Shown here in pieces: positions 34,905 to 44,166 of a DNA stretch of 64,000 nt (its first letter is position 1; every line of letters begins with the position of its first letter). The notes under the pieces were generated by a model. That model worked only from the letters and a program-made list of their open reading frames with translations, was not told the DNA's origin and searched no databases. The stretch spans positions 248,001 to 312,000 of the forward strand of contig NZ_JAHRED010000004.1 of NCBI RefSeq assembly GCF_019084045.1, in the 5' to 3' direction. The position numbers and the translations under genes were made by a program. Origin of the DNA: Paeniglutamicibacter quisquiliarum. GTDB lineage: Bacteria; Actinomycetota; Actinomycetes; Actinomycetales; Micrococcaceae.

Positions 34905-35210
34905 CTACTCCTGCTCGCTAATGGCCTTTTCCAGACGCTCGATCTTTCCGGTGATCTCCCCGCTGTAGCCGGGCCGGATGTCGGCCTTCAGGACGAGCGA
35001 AACGCGCGAGCCATAGGCGGCAACGGCCTCGGTGGCGCGCTTGACCACATCCATGACCTCGTCCCACTCGCCCTCCAACTCGGTGAACATCGAGGAGGTG
35101 GAGTTGGGCAGGCCCGACTCGCGGACGACCTTGACGGCGGCGGCCACTGCATCGTGGACCGATCCATCGGAGTTGTCGGTGCTGGGGGCTACGGAAAAGG
35201 CAACAATCAT
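34905..35210 (-). CDS. MTH1187-type thiamine-binding protein
   Basis: 101 residues; the family (MTH1187/YkoF-like, ferredoxin fold) binds thiamine or related molecules. Markers are IVAFSVAPS, GLPNSTSSMFTELEGEWDEVMDVVKRA and VSLVLKADIRPGYSG. The ATG at 35210 has GGAAG next to it. Cytoplasmic. Upstream of an O-methyltransferase in one transcript. Confidence 0.85.
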   Translation of the reverse strand: MIVAFSVAPSTDNSDGSVHDAVAAAVKVVRESGLPNSTSSMFTELEGEWDEVMDVVKRATEAVAAYGSRVSLVLKADIRPGYSGEITGKIERLEKAISEQE

Positions 35211-35279
35211 GCTTCCACTTTGCCACCGCCGCCCCGACATGTCACTTGTCGGCATCGCGAAAAAGACTTGCGGCGCAAA

Positions 35280-35311
35280 CCCTTGGCATTTTCCTTGCCA
35301 AGTGCCAAGGG
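35280..35311. promoter_or_regulatory. Inverted repeat CCCTTGGCA...TGCCAAGGG
   Basis: Perfect 9-bp arms 14 bases apart, with a further CTTGCCAAG between them. It lies 20 bases before the GTG of the secreted-protein gene and may be its operator. Confidence 0.45.
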
Positions 35312-35331
35312 CTCTGCGAAGCTCGATCCAC

Positions 35332-35799
35332 GTGACAAAGTTTGGGGGCGGGAACTTGGGACAGCTCATACGGGTCGGCGCGGCACTTGGCCTGGCGTGT
35401 GCCATGTGCGGGTGTGCCGCTTCGACGCAACCGCCGGCGGTCTCCTCCTCCGCGGCCGTGCTGGAGGACCTCTTGACCTTGGTTCCCGGCGATGCCCAGG
35501 TACTCATGGGCATGGGATCGGACGACCACGCCCAGGTCATGGCAACCGCTGAGCTCGGCACCTACCGGGGAACCCGGCTGACCGTGGTTGCCGTCTGCCA
35601 AGGCGAAGGCAATCTGCGACTTTCCCTGGACCACGCGGACGGTCTGGTGGTCCCCTGCGACAGGAATATTGCCACCGTCGACATCCCCGTCACCGCCGAG
35701 GTGCGGCCGAGCAAAGTGTCAATGGCGCTCGAGCCCGGCAATACGTACTCGACGCTCGTCTATTCCACGGACCCCGGAGCAGCGGGGCCGCAGAAGTAG
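35332..35799 (+). CDS. Putative secreted protein, unknown
   Basis: 155 residues. The N-terminus (GQLIRVGAALGLACAMCGCAAS) is a short signal-like helix ending in Cys-rich MCGC, a weak lipobox, so it may be a lipoprotein. The rest has no recognised domain; a later Cys pair (VAVCQGEG and VVPCDRN) could form a disulfide. GTG start at 35332 without a clear ribosome site. It is divergent from the thiamine-binding gene. Function unknown. Confidence 0.55.
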   Translation: MTKFGGGNLGQLIRVGAALGLACAMCGCAASTQPPAVSSSAAVLEDLLTLVPGDAQVLMGMGSDDHAQVMATAELGTYRGTRLTVVAVCQGEGNLRLSLDHADGLVVPCDRNIATVDIPVTAEVRPSKVSMALEPGNTYSTLVYSTDPGAAGPQK

Positions 35800-35822
35800 G
35801 AATCGGGCGCACCGCGGCCGGT

Positions 35823-36137
35823 TCAGGCCCAGCCCAGATAACGCACCAGCGCGGCCGCCCCGGCGCCGGCAATGACCACCACCAGGAAAGGTGCGCGCAA
35901 CAGCAGTGCGACTGCGGCCGCAGCCAAGGCCGCAAGCCTGGCGTCGAATTCCACGCTGCTTCCGCTGGCGACCGTGTTGACGATGGTCAGGGAGGCAAGC
36001 AGCCCAATGGTCAGGGCGCCCGCGGCGCGGGTCGCCCGCTCGTTTTCGAGGATTTTCTCCGGGACCAGGTACCCCAGGAGCTTGATCCCATAGGCCGCGG
36101 CGCAACCGGCAAGGATCCACCACCACAATTCACTCAT
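35823..36137 (-). CDS. azlD: AzlD-like branched-chain amino acid export subunit
   Basis: 104 residues with three membrane segments (WWWILAGCAAAYGIKLLGYL, LTIGLLASLTIVNTV, AALAAAAVALLLRAPF). AzlD is the small partner of AzlC. The ATG overlaps the azlC stop by four bases. Confidence 0.87.
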   Translation of the reverse strand: MSELWWWILAGCAAAYGIKLLGYLVPEKILENERATRAAGALTIGLLASLTIVNTVASGSSVEFDARLAALAAAAVALLLRAPFLVVVIAGAGAAALVRYLGWA

Positions 36138-36856
36138 CGGTCACCCTTCGGGATGTTGTGCGGCTCGACATCCGGTTCGAGCCCTTCGGTGGCCGGTCCC
36201 CGGCCGAAGAAGCCCCAGACCCCTGCGACGACGGCGGCCACCAGGATCGGCACGCCCGGTGGCACCAGCGGGATCGCCAGGACCGTGGCAAGCGCGCAGA
36301 CCGAGGCGATGGCAACCGGCTCTGCGGATTTCAGGCGAGGCCAAAGGAGGCCCAGGAAGGCGGCCACGGCCGCTCCGTCGAGGCCCCAGGCTTTCGGGTC
36401 CCCCAGCGCGTCGCCCAGCAGCGCGCCCACGACCGTAAAGATATTCCACAACACGTATACGCCGATCCCGGCAACCCAGAACCCGAGCCTTTGCTCGCCG
36501 GGATCGCTCTGTCCGGCGGCGGTGGCCGTGGATTCATCGATGGTCACCTGCGCGGCGGCAAGCTTCTTGAGCCCGCGCGGCCTGAGCATTGCCTTGACCT
36601 GCATGCCGTAGACGGCATTTCTCACGCCCAACAGCGTGGCCGCACCGAAGGCCGCTCCGGGGCCGCCGCCACCGGCAATCACGCCAATAAAGGCAAATTG
36701 CGAGCCTCCGGTAAACATGAGCAGGCTCAGCGCCACAACCTGCCAGAGGTTCAGGCCGGCGGCGATGCCCAGGGCGCCATAGGAAATGCCATACAGTCCC
36801 GTTGCGACGGAGATCGAGAGGGCCGTCTTGATGGCGGGAGTCATTTGCAGTGGCAC
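36134..36856 (-). CDS. azlC: AzlC-like branched-chain amino acid exporter
   Basis: 240 residues with six or so helices. The family block LGVRNAVYGMQVKAML and GGSQFAFIGVI are visible. AzlCD-type pairs (BrnFE in corynebacteria) export Ile, Leu, Val and Met. GTG start at 36856 with TAAGCT seven bases ahead. Whether export is linked to the valine pathway is unproven. Confidence 0.88.
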   Translation of the reverse strand: MPLQMTPAIKTALSISVATGLYGISYGALGIAAGLNLWQVVALSLLMFTGGSQFAFIGVIAGGGGPGAAFGAATLLGVRNAVYGMQVKAMLRPRGLKKLAAAQVTIDESTATAAGQSDPGEQRLGFWVAGIGVYVLWNIFTVVGALLGDALGDPKAWGLDGAAVAAFLGLLWPRLKSAEPVAIASVCALATVLAIPLVPPGVPILVAAVVAGVWGFFGRGPATEGLEPDVEPHNIPKGDR

Positions 36857-36928
36857 GTCGTCAAGCTTAGTGGTGGGCGCGGCGTTTCAACGCCCCGCGC
36901 CTGCCGTTGCGCAGCCCGGGGGCACGGG

Positions 36929-37603
36929 TCAGTCGTGCGTTGCCTCGTATCGCACCTTGAGCGCTCCGCGCTTGACCTTGGCATCCAGGACCCGGGCGCC
37001 CCGCAGGGCGCCGAGGTCGCGGACGTGGGTGCCGCCGCATGCCTCCGCGCTGACCCCGGCGATCACCACGGTGCGGACGCCGTCCTCGTCGAGGCTGCTC
37101 GTGACGGGAGCCTTCGTTGCCACCAGGGCATCGAGCCGTTCCTGGATCCCGCCAACGACCAGCTCGCGCGCCTGCGCCGCAACGAGGTCCTCGGCGACGG
37201 ACTCCGGGTGGAAGTCCAGTCGCGCCTGGCCCGGGAAGTGGCTGTGTCCGCGGTGCCGCCACCCGCGTTCCTCTCCCAGGAAACCCAGCAGGTGTCCGGC
37301 AGTGTGCAGGGCGGCGTGCAGGAGCCGCGTGTCCGCGTCTACCGCCGTGCGCACCATGGATCCCACCGCAGGCTTCCCCGCACCGGTGAGTACCACCAGC
37401 CCGTCATCGAGGCGGCCTACCGCAACCTCGCGGCCATCAACGGTGCCGGAGTCCTCCATTTGTCCGCCGCCGCGCGGGTGGAAGATGTTCGGGCTTACCG
37501 CAATCCACGGCTCGCCCCCGTCGTCATGCCCGGCGGCAATGACGGTCGCGTCGGCCTCGAACAGGTAGGTGTCGAAATAGTATGCGTTCAGTTGTTGCTC
37601 CAC
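36929..37603 (-). CDS. AlaX-type alanyl-tRNA editing protein
   Basis: 224 residues with the free-standing editing domain that clears mischarged Ser/Gly-tRNA(Ala). Zinc motifs: His100 and His104 in HTAGH, and Cys189/His193 in CGGTH. The early IFHPRGGGQ matches the family FxPxGGGQ block. GTG start with TAGACT six bases upstream (leaderless layout). Stands alone. Confidence 0.88.
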   Translation of the reverse strand: MEQQLNAYYFDTYLFEADATVIAAGHDDGGEPWIAVSPNIFHPRGGGQMEDSGTVDGREVAVGRLDDGLVVLTGAGKPAVGSMVRTAVDADTRLLHAALHTAGHLLGFLGEERGWRHRGHSHFPGQARLDFHPESVAEDLVAAQARELVVGGIQERLDALVATKAPVTSSLDEDGVRTVVIAGVSAEACGGTHVRDLGALRGARVLDAKVKRGALKVRYEATHD

Positions 37604-37657
37604 GCGGCGAGTCTACGCCCGCACGTGCCCCGCGCCCGGCGCATCCGCGCGCATGTC

Positions 37658-38518
37658 CTAGTCCAGGCCGAGGTGCGCCTTGATGAGCGCCGGGACGTTG
37701 CTGGTCAGCTGCGTGACGCCGCGGCCAACCAGGTAACTGGCGTCCTCGGGGTCATCCACCGTCCAGACCCGGAAGGTTGCCCCGCGGGCCAGCCAGCCAT
37801 CGACTACCCGCGGATGCTTGCGCATGTAGGCGACCCCCGGACCCGCCAATTGCGGAACCCCGGAATTCAACAACTCCACACCCTCTGTCATGGCACTGGC
37901 CAACACCGCAGCCACCCCGGCGCGGTCGCTCTCCCCTGCCTTGACCAGTTCGTCGATCCATTCCTCGTCGACCTCGGTGACCAGCTGGCAGACATGCACC
38001 GGATCGATCCGTTCCATCAGGTAGCGCACCGAGCCGGGGTCAAAGCTCATGAACGAAACGTAGATCTCGCCCAGCATGGAGGTTTCCGGCTCCCACCCCA
38101 TGGCCCGCAACTCGGCGATCATTGCCTCTTCCAGCTGCCGGCCATAGGGACTGGGATGCTTGACCTCCACGGCCAGGCCCACGGGGCGGCCTGCATCCTT
38201 CAGGAGCGCCACCAATTCGCGCAGCGTCACCAATTGCTCCCGAAGCTTCCCGTAGGCAGGGGGTATCCGGGGGTTCTTCCAGGAGGAGAAATCAAGCGAC
38301 TTCAGCTCGGTCAGGGTCTTTTCCCCCACCCGTCCGCTGGAGTCCGAGGTCCTGTCCACCGTCGGGTCATGGTGGCAGACCACAAATCCGTCGGAACTCA
38401 GGTGGATGTCGCATTCGATACCGTCCGCCCCGTCCACCAGGGCCTGCATGTACGCGGCGCGCGTGTTCTCCGCGTAGGCCTTGGAGGAACCACGGTGGGC
38501 GTAGACAAGGGTTCGCAT
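37658..38518 (-). CDS. Glycerophosphodiester phosphodiesterase
   Basis: 286 residues; TIM-barrel enzyme. AHRGSSKAYAENTRAAYMQAL contains the HR...EN active site, followed by DGIECDIHLSSDGFVVCHHDPTVDRTS with the metal and base residues, and VGLAVEVKHP later. No signal peptide, so cytoplasmic. The ATG at 38518 has TAGCGT seven bases ahead; the frame is open further upstream without support. Confidence 0.92.
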   Translation of the reverse strand: MRTLVYAHRGSSKAYAENTRAAYMQALVDGADGIECDIHLSSDGFVVCHHDPTVDRTSDSSGRVGEKTLTELKSLDFSSWKNPRIPPAYGKLREQLVTLRELVALLKDAGRPVGLAVEVKHPSPYGRQLEEAMIAELRAMGWEPETSMLGEIYVSFMSFDPGSVRYLMERIDPVHVCQLVTEVDEEWIDELVKAGESDRAGVAAVLASAMTEGVELLNSGVPQLAGPGVAYMRKHPRVVDGWLARGATFRVWTVDDPEDASYLVGRGVTQLTSNVPALIKAHLGLD

Positions 38519-38633
38519 GCCTTTTACGCTACCGCCGTGCCCGGAGCCCGCGCCGCTTGCCGCGCCCGTTGCTGCGTGAACTATCGTTGGAACCTGTTCC
38601 ATCCGCATGTCCAGGCCAAGGGAGCCGCAGACC

Positions 38634-39902
38634 ATGACGTCAACCGGGTTCAGCCTTGCCCCCGTCAACGACGCAGCCAAGATGATCGCGCTGCGCAAGA
38701 TGAAACGCCTTGCCACCGGGTTGCTGGTCATCATGGCGGTGATCTTTGCCGTGGCCTTCGCCCTGCAGCACAACTATCCCTGGCTTGAATACGTGCGAGC
38801 GGCCGCCGAGGGCGGAATGGTCGGCGCCCTGGCGGACTGGTTTGCCGTCACGGCTTTGTTCAAGCACCCGATGGGGCTGAAGATCCCGCACACGGCGATC
38901 ATTCCGCGCAAGAAGGACCAGATCGGCGAAAGCCTGGGGCAATTTGTCCAGGAGAACTTCCTGTCCCGGGACGTCGTCGGCACCAAGCTGGAGCAATTCG
39001 ACGTCTCGCGCAGCGTCGGCGGCTGGCTTGCCAAGGAGGAATCTGCAACCCGGGTTGCCCAGGAGGTCTCCACCGTCATCGGGGCGGCGCTGGAGGTCCT
39101 GGATGACGAGGATGTCCTGGCGCTGCTGGAGTCCCTCGCCAAGAAACACATGCTGGCCCCCGAGTGGTCATCGACGCTGGGCCGGATCATGGAACGCGTG
39201 ATTGCCGACGGGCACCACAAACCGGCCGTGGACCTGCTGGCAGAACGGGCCGGGCAATGGGTGGCAGACAACCGCGGGATGGTCGTTTCGCTGGTTGCCG
39301 AGCGCTCTCCCACCTGGGTCCCGGCGATGGTTGACACGCTGTTGGGCGAAAAGCTGCATCGCGAATTGCAAAAATATGTCCAGTCGGTGCGGAACGACCC
39401 GCATCATTCCATGCGCCGGAGCATCGACCGGTGGCTGGAGAGGTTTGCCGCCGACATGCAGTCCGACGAGGAAATGATTGCCAAGGTCGAGGCCATGAAG
39501 CATTCCCTGTTCGGCGATGCGCAATTGCGTGAATTGGCGGCCACGAGCTGGTCCTCCATCAAGGCCGCGCTCATCGACGCCATGGAGAACCCGGGGTCCG
39601 AGCTGCGCAGGTCGATGATTGCCGCGATCCGCGACCTCGGCGCGCGGTTGCGTGATGATGCCCGGCTGGCCGCGAAGGTCAACGGCTGGGTGGCAAACGC
39701 AGTGGTCTACGTCGTGGAAAACTACAGCGGCCAGATCACGTCGTTGATCACCGACACCGTCGCCCGCTGGGACGGCAAGGAAACCAGCGAAAAAATCGAG
39801 CTCCAGGTCGGACGGGACCTGCAATTCATCCGGATCAACGGAACCGTCGTGGGCTCCCTGGCCGGGCTGTCCATTTTCGCCGTGGCCAACGCCCTGCTGC
39901 GT
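38634..39902 (+). CDS. DUF445 family membrane protein
   Basis: 422-423 residues. One helix near the N-terminus (ATGLLVIMAVIFAVAFAL), the family signature EGGMVGALADWFAVTALFKHPMG, long helical middle, and a C-terminal helix (VVGSLAGLSIFAVANALL). GGGAG precedes the ATG at 38634. Related to YheB; function unclear. Its stop overlaps the convergent EcsC gene by four bases; the frame ends at 39905. Confidence 0.88.
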
Positions 39903-40723
39903 TAGCTTTTCTCGCCGCCTTCAAGACTGGTTCCGCGGCGCCGCCGCTCTGCCTCTATTCCGGCTTCAACCTCGGCGAGCGCCTCCAGGCGCTCTCCCTC
40001 GCTGACCAATTGCCCGGGGATGGTGGTCGGCAGGGTGCCAAAGGCAAGCGACGCCGCCTCGATGACCTTCTTGCCCAGGAACCGGTTGCCGAATCCGCCA
40101 ACCGCCGCACCGATGCCAAAGGGAACGACTCGCCCGAGCATCGAAGCCCCCTGGGTGGCAAGCATCTTCTTCAGGAACGTGCGTTGCATGGTGCCCTGCA
40201 TGGTCGCCCACAGGGTGGAAGGCTTATTGGCCCCGAACATTGCCGCCCACCCCTGGACGGGCCCTGCACCGCGTCCGGCGACCTGGTGCGTGAGGGCGGA
40301 AATCATCGAGCTTCCCTCGTCGCCCATGAGAATCGCCATGACCAGCAGCCGGGCCTTGTCCGGGTCCTCGGTGGTGATGCCGTGCAGTTCGGCCAGCGAC
40401 TGGGCGTAGAGGGCACTGGCCTCAAGGAAGCCAACGGTCGCCGCCGCCGAGAACCCCAGGGCGGCAACGGTTCCGACGCCGGGGATGGCCGCCGTGGCTC
40501 CAACCGCCGCGCCGGATCCGGTGATGGCCAGCAGGTAGTCGCGTTCGACCAGCTTGGCCAGTTCCGCCGCGGTGCGGTCCGGATGTTTGCGGCGCAGGCG
40601 GCGCAAGTAGGCCAAGACCAGGGGTCGCTGGACGCTGACGGCCTTCATGACGGCGCTCTGCACCCCGGGCTTGGGCTTGCCGTCCGGGCCGATGACACTG
40701 GAGGTAATGGGGTTCTTTTTCAT
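39902..40723 (-). CDS. EcsC family protein
   Basis: 273 residues. ITGSGAAVGATAAIPGVGTVAALGFSAAATVGFLEASALYAQ forms a Gly/Ala-rich hydrophobic hairpin typical of the EcsC family, flanked by soluble helices. TAGAGT lies nine bases upstream of the ATG. Role unknown; EcsC members are membrane-associated. Adjacent to DUF445 only by convergence. Confidence 0.75.
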   Translation of the reverse strand: MKKNPITSSVIGPDGKPKPGVQSAVMKAVSVQRPLVLAYLRRLRRKHPDRTAAELAKLVERDYLLAITGSGAAVGATAAIPGVGTVAALGFSAAATVGFLEASALYAQSLAELHGITTEDPDKARLLVMAILMGDEGSSMISALTHQVAGRGAGPVQGWAAMFGANKPSTLWATMQGTMQRTFLKKMLATQGASMLGRVVPFGIGAAVGGFGNRFLGKKVIEAASLAFGTLPTTIPGQLVSEGERLEALAEVEAGIEAERRRRGTSLEGGEKS

Positions 40724-41044
40724 CCTGGTCCCACTCTATGGGTACAGCGCTGTCGACGTAAGCAAATCGCCGCTGGGCGTATGCCGTCAGAAAGAATAAG
40801 CCAAGGCTTCCTGCGGAAAGGGGAAAGTTTGGGAGACCGCGTTTGCACTCCATTTCCGCGGCCTGGCGGCGGATTGCGTTCATGCTCGATGCAGTTCAAA
40901 ATCCGGAAGACCAAGGCCCTGTCGTATCGGTCTCTCGGTATTTGAGGTCGCATGGGGGGGCTGGGGCGTCCAGTCATGGCGTGTCGCTGAGCAAGCAGTA
41001 AATATTCCATAGCGCCCCGGGCGCCGCAGCCCGTCTTATTTCGG
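40724..41044. other. Intergenic region, nothing recognised
   Basis: About 320 bases between EcsC and the DUF2871 gene. Apart from the likely EcsC promoter at its left edge, no gene, repeat or strong hairpin was seen. Confidence 0.4.
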
Positions 41045-41503
41045 CTAGCGGCCGGCGAGCGCCGGCGCGGACGCCCCGGAGGATTCAGCGGTCTTGAGGG
41101 CAGCCCGCAAGGCAACAAACAGGACGATGACCGCAGCGGTCAACGAGATGTGCCCCAAACCGGCAATCCCGGCGAAGGCGGCCGAGCTCGCATCCTTGCC
41201 CACCACCACGAGCGTCCCCTTGATGAGCATCATGCTTCCTGTCACCGCGACGCCGACAGTCCAGAGCCAGTAGAAGCAGGCGAATGCGCGCGGCGCGGCA
41301 GCGGAAATGGCGAAGAGCCGCTCCAGCGCCAACACGATGAGCAGGAACACAAAGCCGAGCACCAGCAGGTGGGTGTGAACCAGTGGCAACTGGGAAGCCG
41401 AGCGATCCGCGAGGTCGTTGATCTTGGTCAGTTCGCGGTAGTAGAGGCCCGAGAGCACCCCGGTGATTCCAAAGACAAATGCCGTGTACATCAAGCGCAT
41501 CAT
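41045..41503 (-). CDS. DUF2871 family membrane protein
   Basis: 152 residues, four predicted helices: TAFVFGITGVLSGLYYREL, LPLVHTHLLVLGFVFLLIVLA, FACFYWLWTVGVAVTGSMML and LTAAVIVLFVALRAAL. The HTHLL histidine pair is conserved in the family. I start at the ATG at 41503, after AAAGGAA; an ATG at 41548 is possible. Function unknown. Confidence 0.75.
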   Translation of the reverse strand: MMRLMYTAFVFGITGVLSGLYYRELTKINDLADRSASQLPLVHTHLLVLGFVFLLIVLALERLFAISAAAPRAFACFYWLWTVGVAVTGSMMLIKGTLVVVGKDASSAAFAGIAGLGHISLTAAVIVLFVALRAALKTAESSGASAPALAGR

Positions 41504-41659
41504 GGCGGTGTGGTTCCTTTCGCTGGTGCCCGGGAAAATGATGGTCATGCAGGCAAGCCCCTCGGGCCCGGACCTTGCCGCATCTCACCATCCACTTTGC
41601 CCGGACGCAGCCCCGCCCGGATCAACCATCCGGTTGATTGCGGCTTCCGCCGCCCGGAA

Positions 41660-42298
41660 TCACACGGTGCGATCGGCAGCGAGGTAATGCCCAAAGAAGC
41701 TGCGCACGTCGCGCCGCTCCTCGGCACCGAAGCCGTGGCCCATCTCCGGGTAGGTGCGCGACGTCAGCGCGGTGTATTCCCCGAGCCACTGCCCCGTGTA
41801 TGCGACGGCATCCGGGTTGATCACCAGGTCGTACGGATCCCGCCCCCAGAAAAACGGGACGGCCTTCCCGGGCTCCGGGGCAACATCCGTGAGGGAGAGC
41901 AACTCGTTGGAGAGGACGAAGCCGCTGAGTCCGGTGATCGTGGCGTAGCCTCCGGGACGCAGCCGGTGCAGCGTGGTGGCCATGGCCATTCCCTGCGAAT
42001 GGCCCAGCAGGCTGATCGAGCGGTAGCCCCTGGCGTATTTGTCCTGCCAGTCGAACACGAGCTGTGCGGCGGAGACGACCCGGGCAAAGTCGTTGGCCAG
42101 GAAGTAGTCCAGCAGGAACCAGCCCCGGTCCCCGCCGACCTCCATCGGCCCCCGCAACGCGACCCCGGTGGCGTGCGGCGGAAGCTCGCCGAACCAGCCG
42201 GTCATCCGCTCGGGATTGGAGCCGTAGCCATGCAGCATCATGACCAGGTCTGTGCCCGCCCTCCGGCCCTCCGGCCGGGAATAGATTCCCTCGTCCAT
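41660..42298 (-). CDS. Carboxylesterase/phospholipase-like alpha/beta hydrolase
   Basis: 212 residues. LMMLHGYGSNP is the oxyanion region, Ser101 in LGHSQG is the nucleophile and His188 in EMGHGF the catalytic histidine. The layout fits the small cytoplasmic esterase (YpfH/Est) family. TAGGGT lies six bases before the ATG (leaderless). Substrate unknown. Confidence 0.87.
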   Translation of the reverse strand: MDEGIYSRPEGRRAGTDLVMMLHGYGSNPERMTGWFGELPPHATGVALRGPMEVGGDRGWFLLDYFLANDFARVVSAAQLVFDWQDKYARGYRSISLLGHSQGMAMATTLHRLRPGGYATITGLSGFVLSNELLSLTDVAPEPGKAVPFFWGRDPYDLVINPDAVAYTGQWLGEYTALTSRTYPEMGHGFGAEERRDVRSFFGHYLAADRTV

Positions 42299-42370
42299 GG
42301 GCCCACCCTAGCGCGTGCGGGTGGCGGGCCGATTAGCGCGCATGGCCGCCGGAGTCGCATACTGGGGCCC

Positions 42371-42922
42371 ATGAGAATCGATTCGTTGGACGTGTCGCTG
42401 ATCGAGTTGTTCACCGACTTTCCCGGCATCGGGGTCATGGAGTGCTCCAAGCGGCTGGGAGTGGCCCGCGGCACCGTGCAGAACCGGTTGAACCGGCTGC
42501 ATGAATCCGGGGTGATCACGCGCATTGCCCCGCAGATCGATCCTGCGGCAATGGGATACCCCGTTGCCGCATTCTGCTCGCTGCAGATCCAGCAGAACCT
42601 GGGCCACGACGGCATGGCCGAAAAGCTGGCGCAGATCCCCGAGATCCTCGAACTGCACACCGTCTCGGGGTCAAGCGACTTCCTGGTGAAGATCGTGGCG
42701 CGCTCCACCGCCGACCTGCAGCGGGTGATCGACGCGATTTCCGCGACCGAGGGCATGGGCCGCTCCGCCTCCTCCATCGTGTTGGCAACGCACTTCGAGA
42801 ACCGGGTCATCCCGTTGGCGCGGGATGCCGCGACCCTTCATCCCGAGGTGCCAATTGAGCCCGGCAAGCGCTCGCGCAGCAGCTCCCTGCGCAATGGCGG
42901 TACGCTGAATGCGGCGAGATAA
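42371..42922 (+). CDS. Lrp/AsnC family regulator
   Basis: 183 residues: N-terminal HTH (GVMECSKRLGVARGTVQNRLNRL) and a C-terminal RAM-type domain (VAAFCSLQIQ, LHTVSGSSDFLVKIVAR). Lrp/AsnC proteins sense amino acids and regulate neighbouring genes. TACT at -10 (CATACT) is seven bases before the ATG. It is 164 bases ahead of hisC and the permease, its probable targets. Confidence 0.9.
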   Translation: MRIDSLDVSLIELFTDFPGIGVMECSKRLGVARGTVQNRLNRLHESGVITRIAPQIDPAAMGYPVAAFCSLQIQQNLGHDGMAEKLAQIPEILELHTVSGSSDFLVKIVARSTADLQRVIDAISATEGMGRSASSIVLATHFENRVIPLARDAATLHPEVPIEPGKRSRSSSLRNGGTLNAAR

Positions 42923-42923
42923 A

Positions 42924-42939
42924 ACATTGGGCACAATGT
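42924..42939. promoter_or_regulatory. Inverted repeat ACATTGGGCACAATGT
   Basis: ACATTG and CAATGT are perfect 6-bp arms 4 bases apart, directly after the Lrp gene's stop and before hisC. It fits the size of an Lrp/AsnC-type operator. Confidence 0.5.
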
Positions 42940-43086
42940 CCAGTGATTCACGACACGCACCGGCCTTTATGTACATCTTGTGCGGTGTTTTGCCGGGCAG
43001 TTGACCTGCCGGAGCTCATTTTCGTAGCTTTTGTGAGTCACGTCACCGGCGATGTGCGAGCAGCTTATTTTTTCGGAGGCACCCCC

Positions 43087-44166
43087 ATGACCCTTGTCCA
43101 GCGCAGTTCCCTGAACTCGATCCCCGCCTACAAGCAGGGTGCGACACCGGGTGCGGCAGAGAAGGCATTCAAGCTCTCCTCCAACGAAAACCCCTATCCG
43201 CCGCTGGACTCCGTCGTTGCGCAGCTGGCCTCCGAACTCGGCGCCATCAACCAGTACCCCAACGCCGCGGCCCCCGAACTGGTGGGAGCACTGTCCGCCC
43301 GCCTCGGCGTTGACCCTGACACGATCGCCCTGGGCGCCGGGTCGGTGGAGGTTGCAGGCCAGCTGATCCACGCGACCACCAATCCCGGCGACGAGGTCGT
43401 CTTTGCCTGGCGTTCGTTCGAGGCCTACCCGATCCTCACCCACGTTGCCGGGGCAACCCCGGTGATGGTTCCCTTGGATCCCAACGGGGGCCACGACCTG
43501 GCAGCCATGGCCGAGGCCATCACCGAGCGGACCGCACTGGTCTTCATCTGCAACCCCAACAATCCGACCGGAACAGTGGTTGACTCAGCGGCCGTGGACG
43601 CCTTCATGGCCAGGGTCCCCGCCCACGTGCTGGTCGTCATCGACGAGGCCTACGTCCACTTCAACACCGCTGCCGGTTCGGCCATCGGCCTGGACTTCTT
43701 CCGCCGGTATCCCAATGTGGCGGTGCTGCACACCTTCTCCAAGGCCTATGGTTTGGCCGGGCTGCGCATCGGCTACGCCGTGGCGCCGCCCGAGGTCGCG
43801 GCGAACCTGCGCAAGACCGCCGTCCCCTTCGGCGTCACCGCCCTGGCCCAGCGCGCCGCGGTGCTCAGCCTTGAACACGAGGACGAGCTCCAGGTGCGGA
43901 TCGACGAGCTGGTTGCCGGCCGCGAGGCCCTGCTGGCCACGCTGCGCGACGCCGGAATCAAGGTCACCGATTCCCAGGCCAACTTCATCTGGCTTTCCAC
44001 CGGAGCGGACACCGGGACGGTGGATGTGGCGCTGCGTGCCGCGGGCATCTGGGCCCGCGCATTCCCCGGGGAAGGCATCCGGATCTCCATCGGGTCCGCC
44101 GAGGCCAACGAGGCCATCGCCACCGCCGTCATCACCGCACTGCAGGAAGCCCCCGCCCATGTCTAG
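43087..44166 (+). CDS. HisC-like histidinol-phosphate/aromatic aminotransferase
   Basis: 359 residues, PLP enzyme of the HisC branch. ICNPNNPTGT, VVIDEAYVHFN and the PLP lysine Lys219 in TFSKAYGLAGLRIGY are visible. Start: GGAGG precedes the ATG at 43087. It overlaps the permease start by eight bases. Genes like this, isolated from his operons and paired with an amino-acid permease, are often aromatic (Pat/Tyr) aminotransferases, so the substrate is uncertain. Confidence 0.82.
   Translation: MTLVQRSSLNSIPAYKQGATPGAAEKAFKLSSNENPYPPLDSVVAQLASELGAINQYPNAAAPELVGALSARLGVDPDTIALGAGSVEVAGQLIHATTNPGDEVVFAWRSFEAYPILTHVAGATPVMVPLDPNGGHDLAAMAEAITERTALVFICNPNNPTGTVVDSAAVDAFMARVPAHVLVVIDEAYVHFNTAAGSAIGLDFFRRYPNVAVLHTFSKAYGLAGLRIGYAVAPPEVAANLRKTAVPFGVTALAQRAAVLSLEHEDELQVRIDELVAGREALLATLRDAGIKVTDSQANFIWLSTGADTGTVDVALRAAGIWARAFPGEGIRISIGSAEANEAIATAVITALQEAPAHV

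Noticed and set aside
38607-38633. Earlier start for the DUF445 gene
   Set aside because: The extra nine residues lack a ribosome site; GGGAG supports 38634.
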